A DNA stretch of 46,407 nt from an uncultured SAR116 cluster alpha proteobacterium. Lineage in GTDB: Bacteria > Pseudomonadota > Alphaproteobacteria > Puniceispirillales > GCA-002684695. Positions 8,060 through 17,853 of the stretch are shown here, in pieces. The DNA lies in NCBI GenBank assembly GCA_902612965.1, contig CACMFN010000014.1, positions 1 through 46,407 on the forward strand. Reading direction: 5' to 3'. Below the pieces are notes generated by a model. The model did not search any database, was not told the DNA's origin, and was given only the letters and a program-made list of their open reading frames with translations. How positions within the stretch are numbered: the first letter of the stretch is position 1; each line of letters opens with the position of its first letter. The translations under genes and the position numbers were made by a program.

Positions 8060-9130
8060 ATGAAACTATATTTAAATTTAAAAAAAACATGGAAAATTTT
8101 TATATCAGTTTTCATTCTTTCTTCATGCTCAGATATTGGTGGAATAATTGAAATTGCTGTAAAGGATGAGTTTAAAAGACCTTTAGATTCAAAAGAAATT
8201 ATTCAGGGCGTTGACAACACCAATATAGCTACTTCTTATAAAGAAAAAATAACTCAAAACAATTCAAGCATTCAAACATTACCTAAAGTAGTTTCAAGCC
8301 CAAGATATAAAATTGGCAACCCATACGAGATAAAAAATATTTGGTACTACCCTAAGAGAGACCTCACTTATGAAGAAACAGGTATAGCTTCCTGGTATGG
8401 TAAAGAATTCCATGGCAAACTCACTGCTAATGGGGAAATATTTAATAAAGACATTATTAGTGCCGCTCATAAAACCCTGCCTATGCCTAGTATGGTAAGA
8501 GTAACGAATTTAGATAATGGAAACGTTTTAAATGTTAGAATCAATGATAGGGGCCCTTACATCCATGGTAGAATAATTGATTTATCAGAAAAAGCAGCTG
8601 ATTTGTTAGGCTTCAAAGATGTAGGAATTGCAAGGGTAAAGGTAAAAATTTTAGTTGAAAAATCTTTATGGCTTGAAAGGTCAGCTAAAGAAGGTAAATT
8701 TCCTGGAAGTGAAGTCAATACTAGTGAAAGTATTAAACTTCCAAATATTAACTCTGCCTCTAGACCAAAGGTTTCCATAATTAATACTGTAACAGATAGT
8801 AACAGTGGCAATTTAACAAAAAAGAATGAAATAAAGACAAGTTTTACAGAAATACTTGCTTCATCACGGCAAGGCAACCTTAGGAAAGTTGAGCCTCAAG
8901 AAACCAAAATATGGGTTCAAGTAGGTGCATTTGCTTCTACACTAAATGCTAACAAAGTTGTGTCAAAAATATCTCATATTTATGACACAAACATCACTAC
9001 AGTAGAATTAAAAGGTCGTATTTTACATAGAGTAAGACTTGGTCCAACACAAGAAATAGAAAAAGCAGACGAAATTCTTACGAAAGTCTTTCAATTAGGA
9101 TATAATGGATCAAAAATCATTGTAGAATAA
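8060..9130 (+). CDS. rlpA: RlpA septal lytic transglycosylase lipoprotein with SPOR domain
   Basis: Starts at the ATG that directly abuts the MltB-like stop. The N-terminus ends in a lipobox (LSSC), so it is an outer-membrane lipoprotein. The double-psi beta-barrel domain (about residues 105-195) shows GIASWYGKEFHGKLTANGE, AAHKTLPMPSMVRVTN and RINDRGPY with the catalytic Asp. A C-terminal SPOR domain (about 285-356, WVQVGAFAS...) would direct it to denuded glycan at the septum. In family members studied, RlpA cleaves strands lacking stem peptides. Its position between two other wall hydrolases supports a division role. Confidence 0.93.
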   Translation: MKLYLNLKKTWKIFISVFILSSCSDIGGIIEIAVKDEFKRPLDSKEIIQGVDNTNIATSYKEKITQNNSSIQTLPKVVSSPRYKIGNPYEIKNIWYYPKRDLTYEETGIASWYGKEFHGKLTANGEIFNKDIISAAHKTLPMPSMVRVTNLDNGNVLNVRINDRGPYIHGRIIDLSEKAADLLGFKDVGIARVKVKILVEKSLWLERSAKEGKFPGSEVNTSESIKLPNINSASRPKVSIINTVTDSNSGNLTKKNEIKTSFTEILASSRQGNLRKVEPQETKIWVQVGAFASTLNANKVVSKISHIYDTNITTVELKGRILHRVRLGPTQEIEKADEILTKVFQLGYNGSKIIVE

Positions 9131-9150
9131 TTTATAATAAAGGATTAAAA

Positions 9151-10287
9151 ATGAAATTTAATAAATTTCTAATAGCAATATTTTTTCCAATAATTTTTAG
9201 TAACAATGCGTTTTCTATGGATACTGTTGCTAAACAAGCAATAATGATTGATTTTGATACCGGTCAAATAATATTAGAAAAAAATCCTGACGAATTAATG
9301 AAGCCAGCATCAATGGCTAAGTTAATGACAATATATATAGTTTTTGAAAAAATAAAAAATAAGAGTATTTCTTTAGACGATAAATTTATTGTAAGTGAAA
9401 AAGCTTGGAAAAAAAGAGGATCAAGAACTTTTTTAGAACCAGGTCAAAATGTTACAGTTTCTGATTTATTAAGAGGTGTAATTGTTCAATCAGGAAATGA
9501 CGCTGCAATTGTTTTAGCTGAAGGAATTTCAGGCACTGAAGATATTTTTTCAGATCTAATGAACTCCGTAGCTCGTGAATTAGGCATGAAAAATACTACA
9601 TTTAGAAACTCAACAGGCTGGCCAGATACTGAACAAAATACCAGTGCACGAGATCTATCAATACTTTCAACAAATTTGATTAAAAATTTTCCTGAATTGT
9701 ATAAAATGTTTGCTGAAATTTCTTTTACTTATAATGGAATTAAGCAGGGAAATAGAAATCCAATACTATATAACAATCTTGTTTTTGGCGCAGATGGATT
9801 AAAGACTGGCCATACTGAAGAATCTGGTTATGGACTTACTGCTTCTGCGCAACAAAAGAACTTAAGATTTATTTTAGTCTTAAATGGAATGACGTCTATG
9901 AGACAAAGAAAGCAGGAGTCATCAAGATTATTAAATTCTGCTTTTCGTGAATATAAAAAATTAAATTTATATTTATCAAATGATAATGTTACTAAAGCAA
10001 AAGTTTTTCTTGGAGAAATGGAAGCTGTTCCTCTTGTTGTCAAACAAGATATTAGTTTATTACTAAATTCAATCGAACAAAGAGAAATGATTGTAAAAGC
10101 TATTTGGAATGAACCAATTTCTGCACCAATTCAAAAAGATACAGAATTAGGTAAGCTTTTGATAAAAGTTTCTGATGAAAAAACTCATTCATTTCCTCTA
10201 TACGCAGGTAAAGAAGTAAAAAAACAAAGTTTTTTTAAAAGAATAGGATCAACAATTGACTTTATTATTTGGGGCTCTGTTAAGTAA
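9151..10287 (+). CDS. D-alanyl-D-alanine carboxypeptidase (PBP5/6 type, S11)
   Basis: Penicillin-binding protein that trims the terminal D-Ala from peptidoglycan stem peptides. A signal peptide ends around residue 22. The three active-site motifs are present: Ser54-Met-Ala-Lys57, Ser114-Gly-Asn116, and Lys218-Thr-Gly220. A C-terminal beta-rich domain follows; the extreme C-terminus (SFFKRIGSTIDFIIWG) could form the amphipathic membrane anchor typical of PBP5. AAAGGA seven bases before the ATG supports the start. Lies in the wall-remodelling block and precedes tmk. Confidence 0.95.
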   Translation: MKFNKFLIAIFFPIIFSNNAFSMDTVAKQAIMIDFDTGQIILEKNPDELMKPASMAKLMTIYIVFEKIKNKSISLDDKFIVSEKAWKKRGSRTFLEPGQNVTVSDLLRGVIVQSGNDAAIVLAEGISGTEDIFSDLMNSVARELGMKNTTFRNSTGWPDTEQNTSARDLSILSTNLIKNFPELYKMFAEISFTYNGIKQGNRNPILYNNLVFGADGLKTGHTEESGYGLTASAQQKNLRFILVLNGMTSMRQRKQESSRLLNSAFREYKKLNLYLSNDNVTKAKVFLGEMEAVPLVVKQDISLLLNSIEQREMIVKAIWNEPISAPIQKDTELGKLLIKVSDEKTHSFPLYAGKEVKKQSFFKRIGSTIDFIIWGSVK

Positions 10288-10310
10288 TTCACGTTTAAAG
10301 GTATAGAAAA

Positions 10311-10934
10311 TTGTTTATTTCATTTGAAGGAGGAGAGGGGTCTGGCAAATCAACCCAAATAAACTTACTATCCAAATTTCTGCTTTCAAAATTACATAAA
10401 GTATTTGTTACAAGAGAGCCTGGTGGGTCTGTTGGAGCAGAAACTATAAGAAAACTTCTTGTAACAGGCAATCCTAACCGTTGGGACGCTCATACAGAAG
10501 CTTTGTTAATGTATGCAGCTAGAAGAGATAATTTTATTAGAATAATTAAGCCTAAGTTATCTGAAGGGAATATTGTTATTAGTGACAGGTTCTCAGATTC
10601 AACAAAAGTATACCAAGGATACGTTGGAGGTATTTCAGATGCAAATATTGACTTACTTCATAAATTTTCATTAGATGACTTTTACCCAGACCTTACTTTT
10701 TATCTTGATTTAGATGTAAGTAAAGGGCTTGAAAGAGCGAATTCTAGAAAATCTAATGAAAAAAGATTTGAATCAAAAGGCTTAGAATTTCATGAAAATA
10801 TTAGAAAATCTTATTTAAAACTGGCATCAGATGAACCAGCAAGGATATATATTATAGATGCATCAAAATCTATTTCTAAAATTCATTATGAAATAACTAA
10901 AGTAGTTGAAAAATTTCTTACCAAAAATAAATGA
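10311..10934 (+). CDS. tmk: Thymidylate kinase
   Basis: Phosphorylates dTMP to dTDP with ATP. The P-loop EGGEGSGKST starts at residue 6; TREPGG and DRFSDSTKVYQGY (the DR(Y/F) motif) match dTMP kinase. Length 207 is standard. Start is TTG, with AAAGG ten bases upstream; there is no alternative before the P-loop strand. Its TGA overlaps the ATG of holB (ATGA), a conserved tmk-holB arrangement in many bacteria. Confidence 0.97.
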   Translation: MFISFEGGEGSGKSTQINLLSKFLLSKLHKVFVTREPGGSVGAETIRKLLVTGNPNRWDAHTEALLMYAARRDNFIRIIKPKLSEGNIVISDRFSDSTKVYQGYVGGISDANIDLLHKFSLDDFYPDLTFYLDLDVSKGLERANSRKSNEKRFESKGLEFHENIRKSYLKLASDEPARIYIIDASKSISKIHYEITKVVEKFLTKNK

Positions 10935-11923
10935 ATAAAGAAATCACCTTAAAAAATAATGTTGGCTATGAAAAATTAGAAAACCAATTCCAGAAAATAG
11001 TTTCATTAAGGAAAAATCAAACATGGATGCTTGTTGGAAGGAGAGGAATTGGCAAGAGAACACTGTCTATGAGATTTGCAGCTTATGTTATCAATAATTT
11101 TTATAGCAAATGGGAAGAGACAACATTAACTTATGAGCTTTTTAAAAAAGAGACTGACAATTTATTTTATATTACTTCACTAGATGAAAAAGTTTCAGGG
11201 AAAATTTCTAAGGAACAAATTGACAATTTATCATCTAAATTTCGATTTTACTCATCGAATGCAAATAATAGGGTAATAATTATTGACAAATTTAATTGGC
11301 TTACAATGAATGCCATGAATTCAATGTTAAAATTTTTAGAAGAACCACCAAAAGGTTTATATTTTTTTTTAATCGTAGATGAACTTACAAATGTCTTACC
11401 TACAATACAATCAAGATCCCAGAAACTTTTTTTTCAAAATCATAGTTTCGAGAGTTGTGAAAAAATTTTAAATGAAAATATACAATCAGAACAAAAAGAA
11501 GAAATTGAAAATTTAATTAAACTTTCTAATTTTTCACCAGGCATATCACTTGAAATTTTAACTTCTTCAGGCATTGAACTATATATTGATTTGTTAGAGA
11601 CATTTTTAAAAAAAGAGAAAATTCGAAATTGTTCAAAAAAAATTATCTCAAATACAAAAAATCAAATAGCGAATATATGGATTGTTGAATTTCTTTTAAA
11701 AAGATTATTATCTAATTGTTTGAAGTATTCAATAAATGATCAATTAGTAATTGATAATCTCATACTAAATGAAAAAGAGATTGTTATTCATATTTTAAAT
11801 ATTAAAAATATTAATGAATTATTGGAATTATTGGATGATTTGAATTATAGATTAACACGAGTAAAAACATTTAATTCAAGCTTAGAGTTTGAAATTTTTC
11901 AATTTTTAAATAGATTTCACTGA
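10931..11923 (+). CDS. holB: DNA polymerase III delta' subunit
   Basis: Clamp-loader subunit of the replicative polymerase. AAA+ fold: P-loop-like GRRGIGKRT near residue 37, VIIIDKFNWLTMNAMNSMLK in the Walker B position, then KFLEEPP and the SRSQK sensor region. The Walker B acidic residues are reduced, as is usual in non-hydrolysing delta'. The second half is AT-rich and poorly conserved, as expected. Start overlaps tmk by four bases; metG follows after 17. Confidence 0.93.
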   Translation: MNKEITLKNNVGYEKLENQFQKIVSLRKNQTWMLVGRRGIGKRTLSMRFAAYVINNFYSKWEETTLTYELFKKETDNLFYITSLDEKVSGKISKEQIDNLSSKFRFYSSNANNRVIIIDKFNWLTMNAMNSMLKFLEEPPKGLYFFLIVDELTNVLPTIQSRSQKLFFQNHSFESCEKILNENIQSEQKEEIENLIKLSNFSPGISLEILTSSGIELYIDLLETFLKKEKIRNCSKKIISNTKNQIANIWIVEFLLKRLLSNCLKYSINDQLVIDNLILNEKEIVIHILNIKNINELLELLDDLNYRLTRVKTFNSSLEFEIFQFLNRFH

Positions 11924-11940
11924 TATTCTGGAATTTTTTA

Positions 11941-13461
11941 ATGGATAAAAATTATTATATAACAACACCAATATATTATGTAAACGACAAACCGCATATT
12001 GGTCATGCGTATACAAGTATTGCTTGTGACGTTTTAGCAAGGTTTAAAAGATTAGACGGATACAATGTAAAGTTTTTAACAGGAACTGATGAACATGGAC
12101 AAAAGGTTGAAAAAGCAGCTAAATCACAAAATAAATCTCCATTAGAGTACGCAAATTTTATAAGTAAAGATTTTAAATCCTTAACAAAAACCTTAAACCT
12201 TTCGAATGATGATTTTATAAGAACCACTGAAAAGAGACATATATTAGCCGCACAAAGTTTATGGAGTAAATTATATGAAAATAAACATATTTATTTAGAT
12301 AAATATTCAGGATGGTATGCTTTAAGAGATGAAGCTTTTTATTCTGAAAAAGAAATTATCAATGGTAAAGCTCCATCTGGAGCTGATGTATCTTGGGTTG
12401 AAGAGGAAAGCTATTTTTTTGATTTATCAAAATGGCAGGATAAATTATTGGAATTTTATGATAAAAATCCTAATTTCATTCTTCCAAAAAGCAGAATGAA
12501 TGAAGTTAAAAGTTTTGTAAAAGGAGGTTTAAGGGACTTGTCTGTGAGTAGGACAAGTTTTGAATGGGGGGTTAAAGTTCCTAATAATGATAAACATATA
12601 ATGTATGTATGGTTAGATGCTTTGACTAACTATCTTTCCGCAATAGGATACCCTGACACCTTAGAAAATGAATATGTTAATTTTTGGCCAGCAGACATTC
12701 ATATGGTAGGAAAAGATATACTAAGATTCCATGCTGTATACTGGCCAGCATTTTTGATGGCAGCTGAATTACCTCTGCCCAAGCGAATTTTTGCTCATGG
12801 TTGGTGGACAAATGAAGGTAAAAAAATATCAAAATCTGAAGGAAATGTTATTGATCCATTAGAAATTATAAGCTCTTACGGACTTGATCAGATAAGGTAT
12901 TTTCTTCTAAGAGAAGTGCCATTTGGAAGTGACGGAGATTTTTCTAAAACTGCTCTATTAGCAAGAATAAATGGAGACCTTTCAAATGATTTAGGGAACC
13001 TTTGTCAAAGAGTAATTTCAATGATTTATAAAAATTGCAATGGTTTTATACCAAAAAAGTGTGAAAAATTAAATGATAGAGATATTATTTTTCATAATAA
13101 ATACAATTCTTTATATGAAAATGTTAAAAATGAAATTGATAAACAATCATTTCATGAAGCTATAAAATTAATTTGGGCATTTATTGCAGATGCTAATAAA
13201 TATATAGATGAACAGGCGCCCTGGAAGCTTAGAAAAACTGACGATAGAAGGATGAATGATGTTCTATGGATTCTAGCTGACGCAATAAGAAAAATTGCAA
13301 TTATAGTTCAACCATTCATGCCTGATTCATCAACTAAAATTTTGGATCAACTATCTATTGATATATCAGAAAGAAATTTTAGCTATTTAGATAGCAAACA
13401 TGCAATAAAAACAAATAAAATAAATTCACCTTCACCTATATTCCCAAGAATTGAGGAATAA
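11941..13461 (+). CDS. metG: Methionyl-tRNA synthetase
   Basis: Charges tRNA-Met. HIGH at residues 19-22, KISKS at 295-299, and the TGTDEHGQKVE strand near 48 identify class I MetRS. At 506 residues it is the short form: there is no zinc-knuckle Cys cluster in the connective peptide and no C-terminal tRNA-binding (Trbp111-like) extension. The anticodon-binding helices are in the last 150 residues. Downstream of holB in the same operon. Confidence 0.97.
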   Translation: MDKNYYITTPIYYVNDKPHIGHAYTSIACDVLARFKRLDGYNVKFLTGTDEHGQKVEKAAKSQNKSPLEYANFISKDFKSLTKTLNLSNDDFIRTTEKRHILAAQSLWSKLYENKHIYLDKYSGWYALRDEAFYSEKEIINGKAPSGADVSWVEEESYFFDLSKWQDKLLEFYDKNPNFILPKSRMNEVKSFVKGGLRDLSVSRTSFEWGVKVPNNDKHIMYVWLDALTNYLSAIGYPDTLENEYVNFWPADIHMVGKDILRFHAVYWPAFLMAAELPLPKRIFAHGWWTNEGKKISKSEGNVIDPLEIISSYGLDQIRYFLLREVPFGSDGDFSKTALLARINGDLSNDLGNLCQRVISMIYKNCNGFIPKKCEKLNDRDIIFHNKYNSLYENVKNEIDKQSFHEAIKLIWAFIADANKYIDEQAPWKLRKTDDRRMNDVLWILADAIRKIAIIVQPFMPDSSTKILDQLSIDISERNFSYLDSKHAIKTNKINSPSPIFPRIEE

Positions 13462-13462
13462 A

Positions 13463-14266
13463 ATGAATGTGATTGGAGAAATTGAATTTATAGATTCACA
13501 TTGCCACCTAGATTATGAACAATTATCAAAAGATCTGCAAAGTATCATTAAACGCGCAAAAGAATTCAATGTTAATAAACTAATTACTATATGTACTTCT
13601 CTTGAAGAAATAAAAAAAATAGAGGAAATCTCTTCAGAATATAATTTTATTTGGCATACTGCAGGCATCCATCCACACAAAGCTAGTATAGATAAGTTTG
13701 CAAAAGATTTTCATGTAATTAAAAAAAATTGTGTGCATAAAAAATGTGTAGGAGTAGGGGAAGCTGGTCTTGATTATTACTATGATTTTGCTCCTAAAAA
13801 GGATCAGATAGATAGTTTTGAAACTCAGATAAATGTGTCTCAATCAATAAGAAAACCAATTGTTATCCATTCTAGGGATGCTGACAAAGATATGGAAGAA
13901 ATTTTAATTTCAAAATACAAAGAAAAATCATTTAGTGGAGTTCTTCATTGTTTCACAGGCAGTAAAAAATTAGCTAAAGCAGCTCTAGATATTGGTCTTT
14001 ATATTTCATTTAGTGGTATAGTAACTTTCAAAAACTCAAGTGAGTTACAAGAAATTGCTTCTTATGTCCCATCAGACAGATATTTGGTTGAAACAGACTC
14101 TCCTTATTTATCGCCTGTACCCTTTAGAGGAAAAATCAATGAACCAAAAAATGTATATTTCATAGGAAAATTTATTTCAAATTTAAGAAAAATTTCAATT
14201 GATTTAGTCTCACAGCAAACGTATCAAAATACATTAAAATTGTTTTCTAACATGAGGGATGAATAA
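13463..14266 (+). CDS. tatD: TatD-family metal-dependent DNase
   Basis: Amidohydrolase-fold nuclease of the TatD family (3'-5' DNase linked to DNA repair in E. coli). Metal ligands are visible in IDSHCHLDY, the Glu of GEAGLDYYYD, and HSRDAD; LHCFTG and VETDSPYLSPVPFRG are strong family signatures. The start chosen is the ATG one base after the metG stop, because GAGGA lies five bases upstream; an in-frame TTG at 13451 would place that ribosome site inside the gene. The order metG-tatD-MBL hydrolase is common in Alphaproteobacteria. Confidence 0.95.
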   Translation: MNVIGEIEFIDSHCHLDYEQLSKDLQSIIKRAKEFNVNKLITICTSLEEIKKIEEISSEYNFIWHTAGIHPHKASIDKFAKDFHVIKKNCVHKKCVGVGEAGLDYYYDFAPKKDQIDSFETQINVSQSIRKPIVIHSRDADKDMEEILISKYKEKSFSGVLHCFTGSKKLAKAALDIGLYISFSGIVTFKNSSELQEIASYVPSDRYLVETDSPYLSPVPFRGKINEPKNVYFIGKFISNLRKISIDLVSQQTYQNTLKLFSNMRDE

Positions 14267-14267
14267 T

Positions 14268-15038
14268 ATGAAAATTACTATGTTAGGTTGTGGAACATCA
14301 GTTGGAGTTCCTTCATTGGGGATTTTAGGTTGGGGTAAATGCAATCCAAATAATCCCAAAAACAGAAGGCAAAGATCTTCAGTATTAATTCAAGAAAATG
14401 GGTTTAATATTCTAATTGATGCTGGTCCAGATGTCAGAAATCAACTTCTAGACACTAAAATAGAAAAAATTGATGCAGTTTTGATAACCCATACACATTC
14501 TGATCATATCTCTGGTTTACATGAATTAAGGCCATTCTTTTTCGGCAATAGAAAAAATATTCCTATTTATGGCAACAAAAATTCAATTAATGAAATTTAT
14601 AAACAATTTGACTTTCTTTTTGATAAAAAACCAACATCTCCTAGTTATTTTATTCCACCAATGTCATTAAATGAAATCAAAGAGGGAAATATTGATTTTT
14701 TTGGCTTTGATTTAGATATTTTTATCCAAGATCATGGAAATACTCAATCACTTGGTTTTAAATTTAATAATAAATTTGCTTACAGCACTGACGTTGTGAA
14801 AATGCCTGAAGAAAATTTTGAATTACTAAATAATTTAGATCTTTGGATAGTTGAGGGCTTAAGAGATGATCCTCATGAGGCTCACGCTCATTTTGATCTT
14901 ACTTTTGAATGGATTAATCGTGTGAAACCAAAGAAATCTATTTTGACACATTTAGGCCATGTAGACTATGATTATGTGTTATCAATTTGTCCTGAAAATG
15001 TTTATCCTGGTTATGATGGTATGACTTTTGATTTATAA
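14268..15038 (+). CDS. MBL-fold metallohydrolase (PhnP-like)
   Basis: Metallo-beta-lactamase-fold hydrolase, probably a phosphodiesterase. It begins MKITMLGCGTSVGVP, has the metal-binding HTHSDHISG loop, and ends with LTHLGHVDYD, matching the PhnP-like group. GAGGG at 14254-14258 fits the ATG at 14268 (nine-base spacing) better than the ATG at 14259, which overlaps it. It closes the housekeeping operon. Its physiological substrate is unknown; genomic pairing with tatD suggests nucleotide or phosphodiester work, but that is inference. Confidence 0.88.
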   Translation: MKITMLGCGTSVGVPSLGILGWGKCNPNNPKNRRQRSSVLIQENGFNILIDAGPDVRNQLLDTKIEKIDAVLITHTHSDHISGLHELRPFFFGNRKNIPIYGNKNSINEIYKQFDFLFDKKPTSPSYFIPPMSLNEIKEGNIDFFGFDLDIFIQDHGNTQSLGFKFNNKFAYSTDVVKMPEENFELLNNLDLWIVEGLRDDPHEAHAHFDLTFEWINRVKPKKSILTHLGHVDYDYVLSICPENVYPGYDGMTFDL

Positions 15039-15101
15039 ATTTATTTTATTCTAATTTTGTCATAATATATATTATGCGACATTGTACTAAAAAGTGAAAT
15101 C

Positions 15102-15944
15102 ATGAATTATCAAAAATTAACACCCGAGATAGGCGCTATAATTAACGATGTAAACTTAAATGATAATTTAAATGAAAAAACATATAATAAAATATATGAG
15201 ATATTAATTGAAAGCTTAGTAATAATTTTTAAAAAAACTAATATAACAAATCAAAACCATATTAAGTTTGCTGAGAATTTTGGTAATTTAGATGAACCAC
15301 ATCATGTGTACCCACATGTAAAGGATTATAAAAATATAGTTTTACTAGAAAATGATGAAAATAATCCACCAGATACAAATAGTTGGCACACAGATCTAAC
15401 GTTCAAGATTAACCAACCTTTTGCATCAGTTTTAGTTGCAAGAGCGGTTCCAGATATAGGAGGAGATACATTATGGTCTAGCTGCTATGCAGCTTATAAC
15501 AGATTACCTAATAATATGAAAAAATATTTAGAAAATTTAAAAGTAATACATGATTTTGGAGATTTTAGGAATTCATTAGCCAAAAATACTAGTGATGAAG
15601 AAGCAATTAAATTATTAAACGAAAATGTTCATAAATTTGGTCATAATATACGCCCAATAATTGGCATACACCCTATTACAAAAAAGAAATACCTAAATTT
15701 CAATGAATCATTTTCATCATATATAATTGGGCTTACAATCAATGAATCAAACTCTTTGAAAACATTTATAACTAATCATATGAATAAGCCAGAAGACCAA
15801 ATGAGATGGAAATGGTCAACTGGAGACATGGTAATGTGGGACAATAGAGTTACAATGCATTATGCTGTATCAGATTATATGCCTAACTATAGATGCATGA
15901 ATAGGATAACTGTGGTTAACGATATTAGAGCAAATAAAAAATAA
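15102..15944 (+). CDS. TauD/TfdA-family 2-oxoglutarate dioxygenase
   Basis: Fe(II)/2-oxoglutarate-dependent dioxygenase. Iron ligands are His96 and Asp98 in WHTDLTF and His253 in VTMHYAVSDY; Arg264 and Arg268 in RCMNRITV match the 2-oxoglutarate- and substrate-binding arginines of TauD. Length 280 equals the family norm. Taurine is one possible substrate, but the family also acts on alkylsulfates and other carboxylates, and no taurine transporter is adjacent. It stands alone after the housekeeping operon and is convergent with the SDR gene one base away. Confidence 0.9.
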   Translation: MNYQKLTPEIGAIINDVNLNDNLNEKTYNKIYEILIESLVIIFKKTNITNQNHIKFAENFGNLDEPHHVYPHVKDYKNIVLLENDENNPPDTNSWHTDLTFKINQPFASVLVARAVPDIGGDTLWSSCYAAYNRLPNNMKKYLENLKVIHDFGDFRNSLAKNTSDEEAIKLLNENVHKFGHNIRPIIGIHPITKKKYLNFNESFSSYIIGLTINESNSLKTFITNHMNKPEDQMRWKWSTGDMVMWDNRVTMHYAVSDYMPNYRCMNRITVVNDIRANKK

Positions 15945-15945
15945 T

Positions 15946-16686
15946 TTACCATGGTATAAATTCACCATTATAATCCCAAAATTTACCTGAATTCTTGATT
16001 GTTAAATATTCAATTACATTTCTAATACCTGCAACACTTGTATTGACGTCAATTAAAGCATTCAAACCTCCAGAGTCAGTCTTAACCCATCCAGGACTTA
16101 TTGAAGCAACTGATATACCCTCACCTTTTAAATCAATAGATAAAGATTTAATGACTTGATTTAAGGCACTTCTGCTTGATCTGGACATATACATTGATCC
16201 ACCAGTATTTTCAGTAATTGAAGCTGGTTTGGAAGAAATAAAAACCATTTTCTTTTCTTTCCCTAACATAATATTTTTATAAAGTAACTGAGCTAATAAT
16301 AATGGCGCAATACAATTAGCTTTGAATATTGGCAACCAATTCTCTGTTTGTATATGCCCAAAAGCATTTAATTTATTAAGTGATATTCCAGTATTCGATA
16401 ACTTTGCATTTCGACTGTAACCAAATGTTATACCTGCATTATTAATAAAAATATCAATTGGTATATCTTTTATTTCTATAGAAAAATCTTCAATAGATTT
16501 TTCATCTAGTAGTTCCATTTGGTAAATACTTATTTTATCAGGAAATGAATTAACCAATCCATTTAAGCCATCTAATTTAGAAAGGTTCCTACAAGTAGCA
16601 ATTACTTTAAACCCTTCATTGAGATATTGCCTTGCAAACTCAAGCCCAATTCCTTTGTTTGTACCTGTTACTAAAATAGTTTTCAT
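15946..16686 (-). CDS. SDR-family protein with substituted catalytic Tyr/Lys
   Basis: Short-chain dehydrogenase fold, closest by eye to the C-factor (CsgA)-like SDRs. The cofactor motif TGTNKGIG and the NNAG motif are intact. At the catalytic site, relatives usually read YAYRASKAALN; this protein reads YMSRSSRSALN, so the Tyr of YxxxK is Ser and the Lys is Arg. The codons (TCC, AGA) are each one base from Tyr and Lys codons. It may therefore bind NAD(P) without normal hydride-transfer chemistry, or use the preceding Tyr. It lies nine bases downstream of the MDR gene on the same strand. Confidence 0.85.
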   Translation of the reverse strand: MKTILVTGTNKGIGLEFARQYLNEGFKVIATCRNLSKLDGLNGLVNSFPDKISIYQMELLDEKSIEDFSIEIKDIPIDIFINNAGITFGYSRNAKLSNTGISLNKLNAFGHIQTENWLPIFKANCIAPLLLAQLLYKNIMLGKEKKMVFISSKPASITENTGGSMYMSRSSRSALNQVIKSLSIDLKGEGISVASISPGWVKTDSGGLNALIDVNTSVAGIRNVIEYLTIKNSGKFWDYNGEFIPW

Positions 16687-16695
16687 AAAATCTAA

Positions 16696-17772
16696 CTAAG
16701 GTATTAATACAAAATTACCAAAATGATTTTTTTTGAGAAATTCTTTTTGGGCTTCAATTATATTTTGTAGTTTAAACGTTTTTGATAATAACGGTTTTAT
16801 CCTTCCCTCCTCTATATATTTTATTAAATTTAAGAAGACTTGCTCCTCCCAGGTTGTGCATCCAAACATTGAAATATCTTTTAAATATAGATCACGCAAA
16901 TCGAAATTAACAATTGGATTTCCAATAGCACCTGCACTTACATACCTTCCCCCAGGTGCAATTATTTTTAAAAAGTCCGAAAAGTTTTTGCCTCCCACCA
17001 AATCAACAACTAAATTAATACTATTCTCACCTAGAATATTCAATAAGTTGGAATTTCTTGGAATAACTTTATCTGCACCTGCTTGTATTGCATAAGAGGA
17101 TTTCTCTTCACTGACTATTGAAATTACATTACAACCTCTCAGTTTTGCAAGCTGAATAGTTGCAGATCCAACCCCGCCAGAAGCACCAGTTATAAGAACT
17201 GTATCATTTTGATTACAATTGGATATTAAAAGCATATTTTCAGATGTACCATAAGAACAAGGTATTGTTGCTAACTCCGCGTCAGACCAACTACAATTAA
17301 TAGGAAATACCTCTGAGGCAGGAACTTTTACGTATTCTGCAAAAGCGCCATCAAAGTTTGAACCCATCCAAACCTTTTGTTTTGAACTAAAGCCTTCAAG
17401 TCTCATACATGACCGAACAATTACTCTTTTTCCCAAAAGAGAACTAAATTTATTATCTTTACATTTTACAACTATACCACAGCAATCAGTGCCTTGAATA
17501 AGGGGAAAATTTGTTACTCCATTCCATCCAGCATTTTTGTAACTTCTCCCTTCCTCAGTATTTTTATGTAAAGTTTCAGTTCCTGATTGAACAGAAGATG
17601 AATACCAACCAATTCTTGTATTAATTTCAGTATTATTCATACCAGCTGCTAGAACTTTAATCAAAACTTCATCATGATTAAGGATTGGTGTCTTTATTAT
17701 CGAATAAACAAGTTTTTCAAAACCTCCATATCCGGAAGTAATAATAGCTTTCATATGTTTAGGAATTTGCAT
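16696..17772 (-). CDS. MDR-family NAD(P)-dependent alcohol/quinone oxidoreductase
   Basis: Medium-chain dehydrogenase/reductase. An N-terminal GroES-like domain (IKVLAAGMNNTEINTRIGWY, GTDCCGIV) is followed by a Rossmann domain with VLITGASGGVGSATIQLAKLRG, the quinone-oxidoreductase-type AxxGGVG motif. No structural zinc Cys cluster is present, and the catalytic Cys of zinc alcohol dehydrogenases is replaced (AGMNNTE), so it is probably zinc-independent. The frame starts at ATG 17772; Met7 (17754) is an alternative. Probably cotranscribed with the SDR gene; the substrate is unknown. Confidence 0.87.
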   Translation of the reverse strand: MQIPKHMKAIITSGYGGFEKLVYSIIKTPILNHDEVLIKVLAAGMNNTEINTRIGWYSSSVQSGTETLHKNTEEGRSYKNAGWNGVTNFPLIQGTDCCGIVVKCKDNKFSSLLGKRVIVRSCMRLEGFSSKQKVWMGSNFDGAFAEYVKVPASEVFPINCSWSDAELATIPCSYGTSENMLLISNCNQNDTVLITGASGGVGSATIQLAKLRGCNVISIVSEEKSSYAIQAGADKVIPRNSNLLNILGENSINLVVDLVGGKNFSDFLKIIAPGGRYVSAGAIGNPIVNFDLRDLYLKDISMFGCTTWEEQVFLNLIKYIEEGRIKPLLSKTFKLQNIIEAQKEFLKKNHFGNFVLIP

Positions 17773-17853
17773 AAAATTTAATATTTGAGTTAAATAAAAT
17801 ATTGTATAAAATATTTTTGTATATTAAATCTAATAATTTAAAATAAAAAAAAT

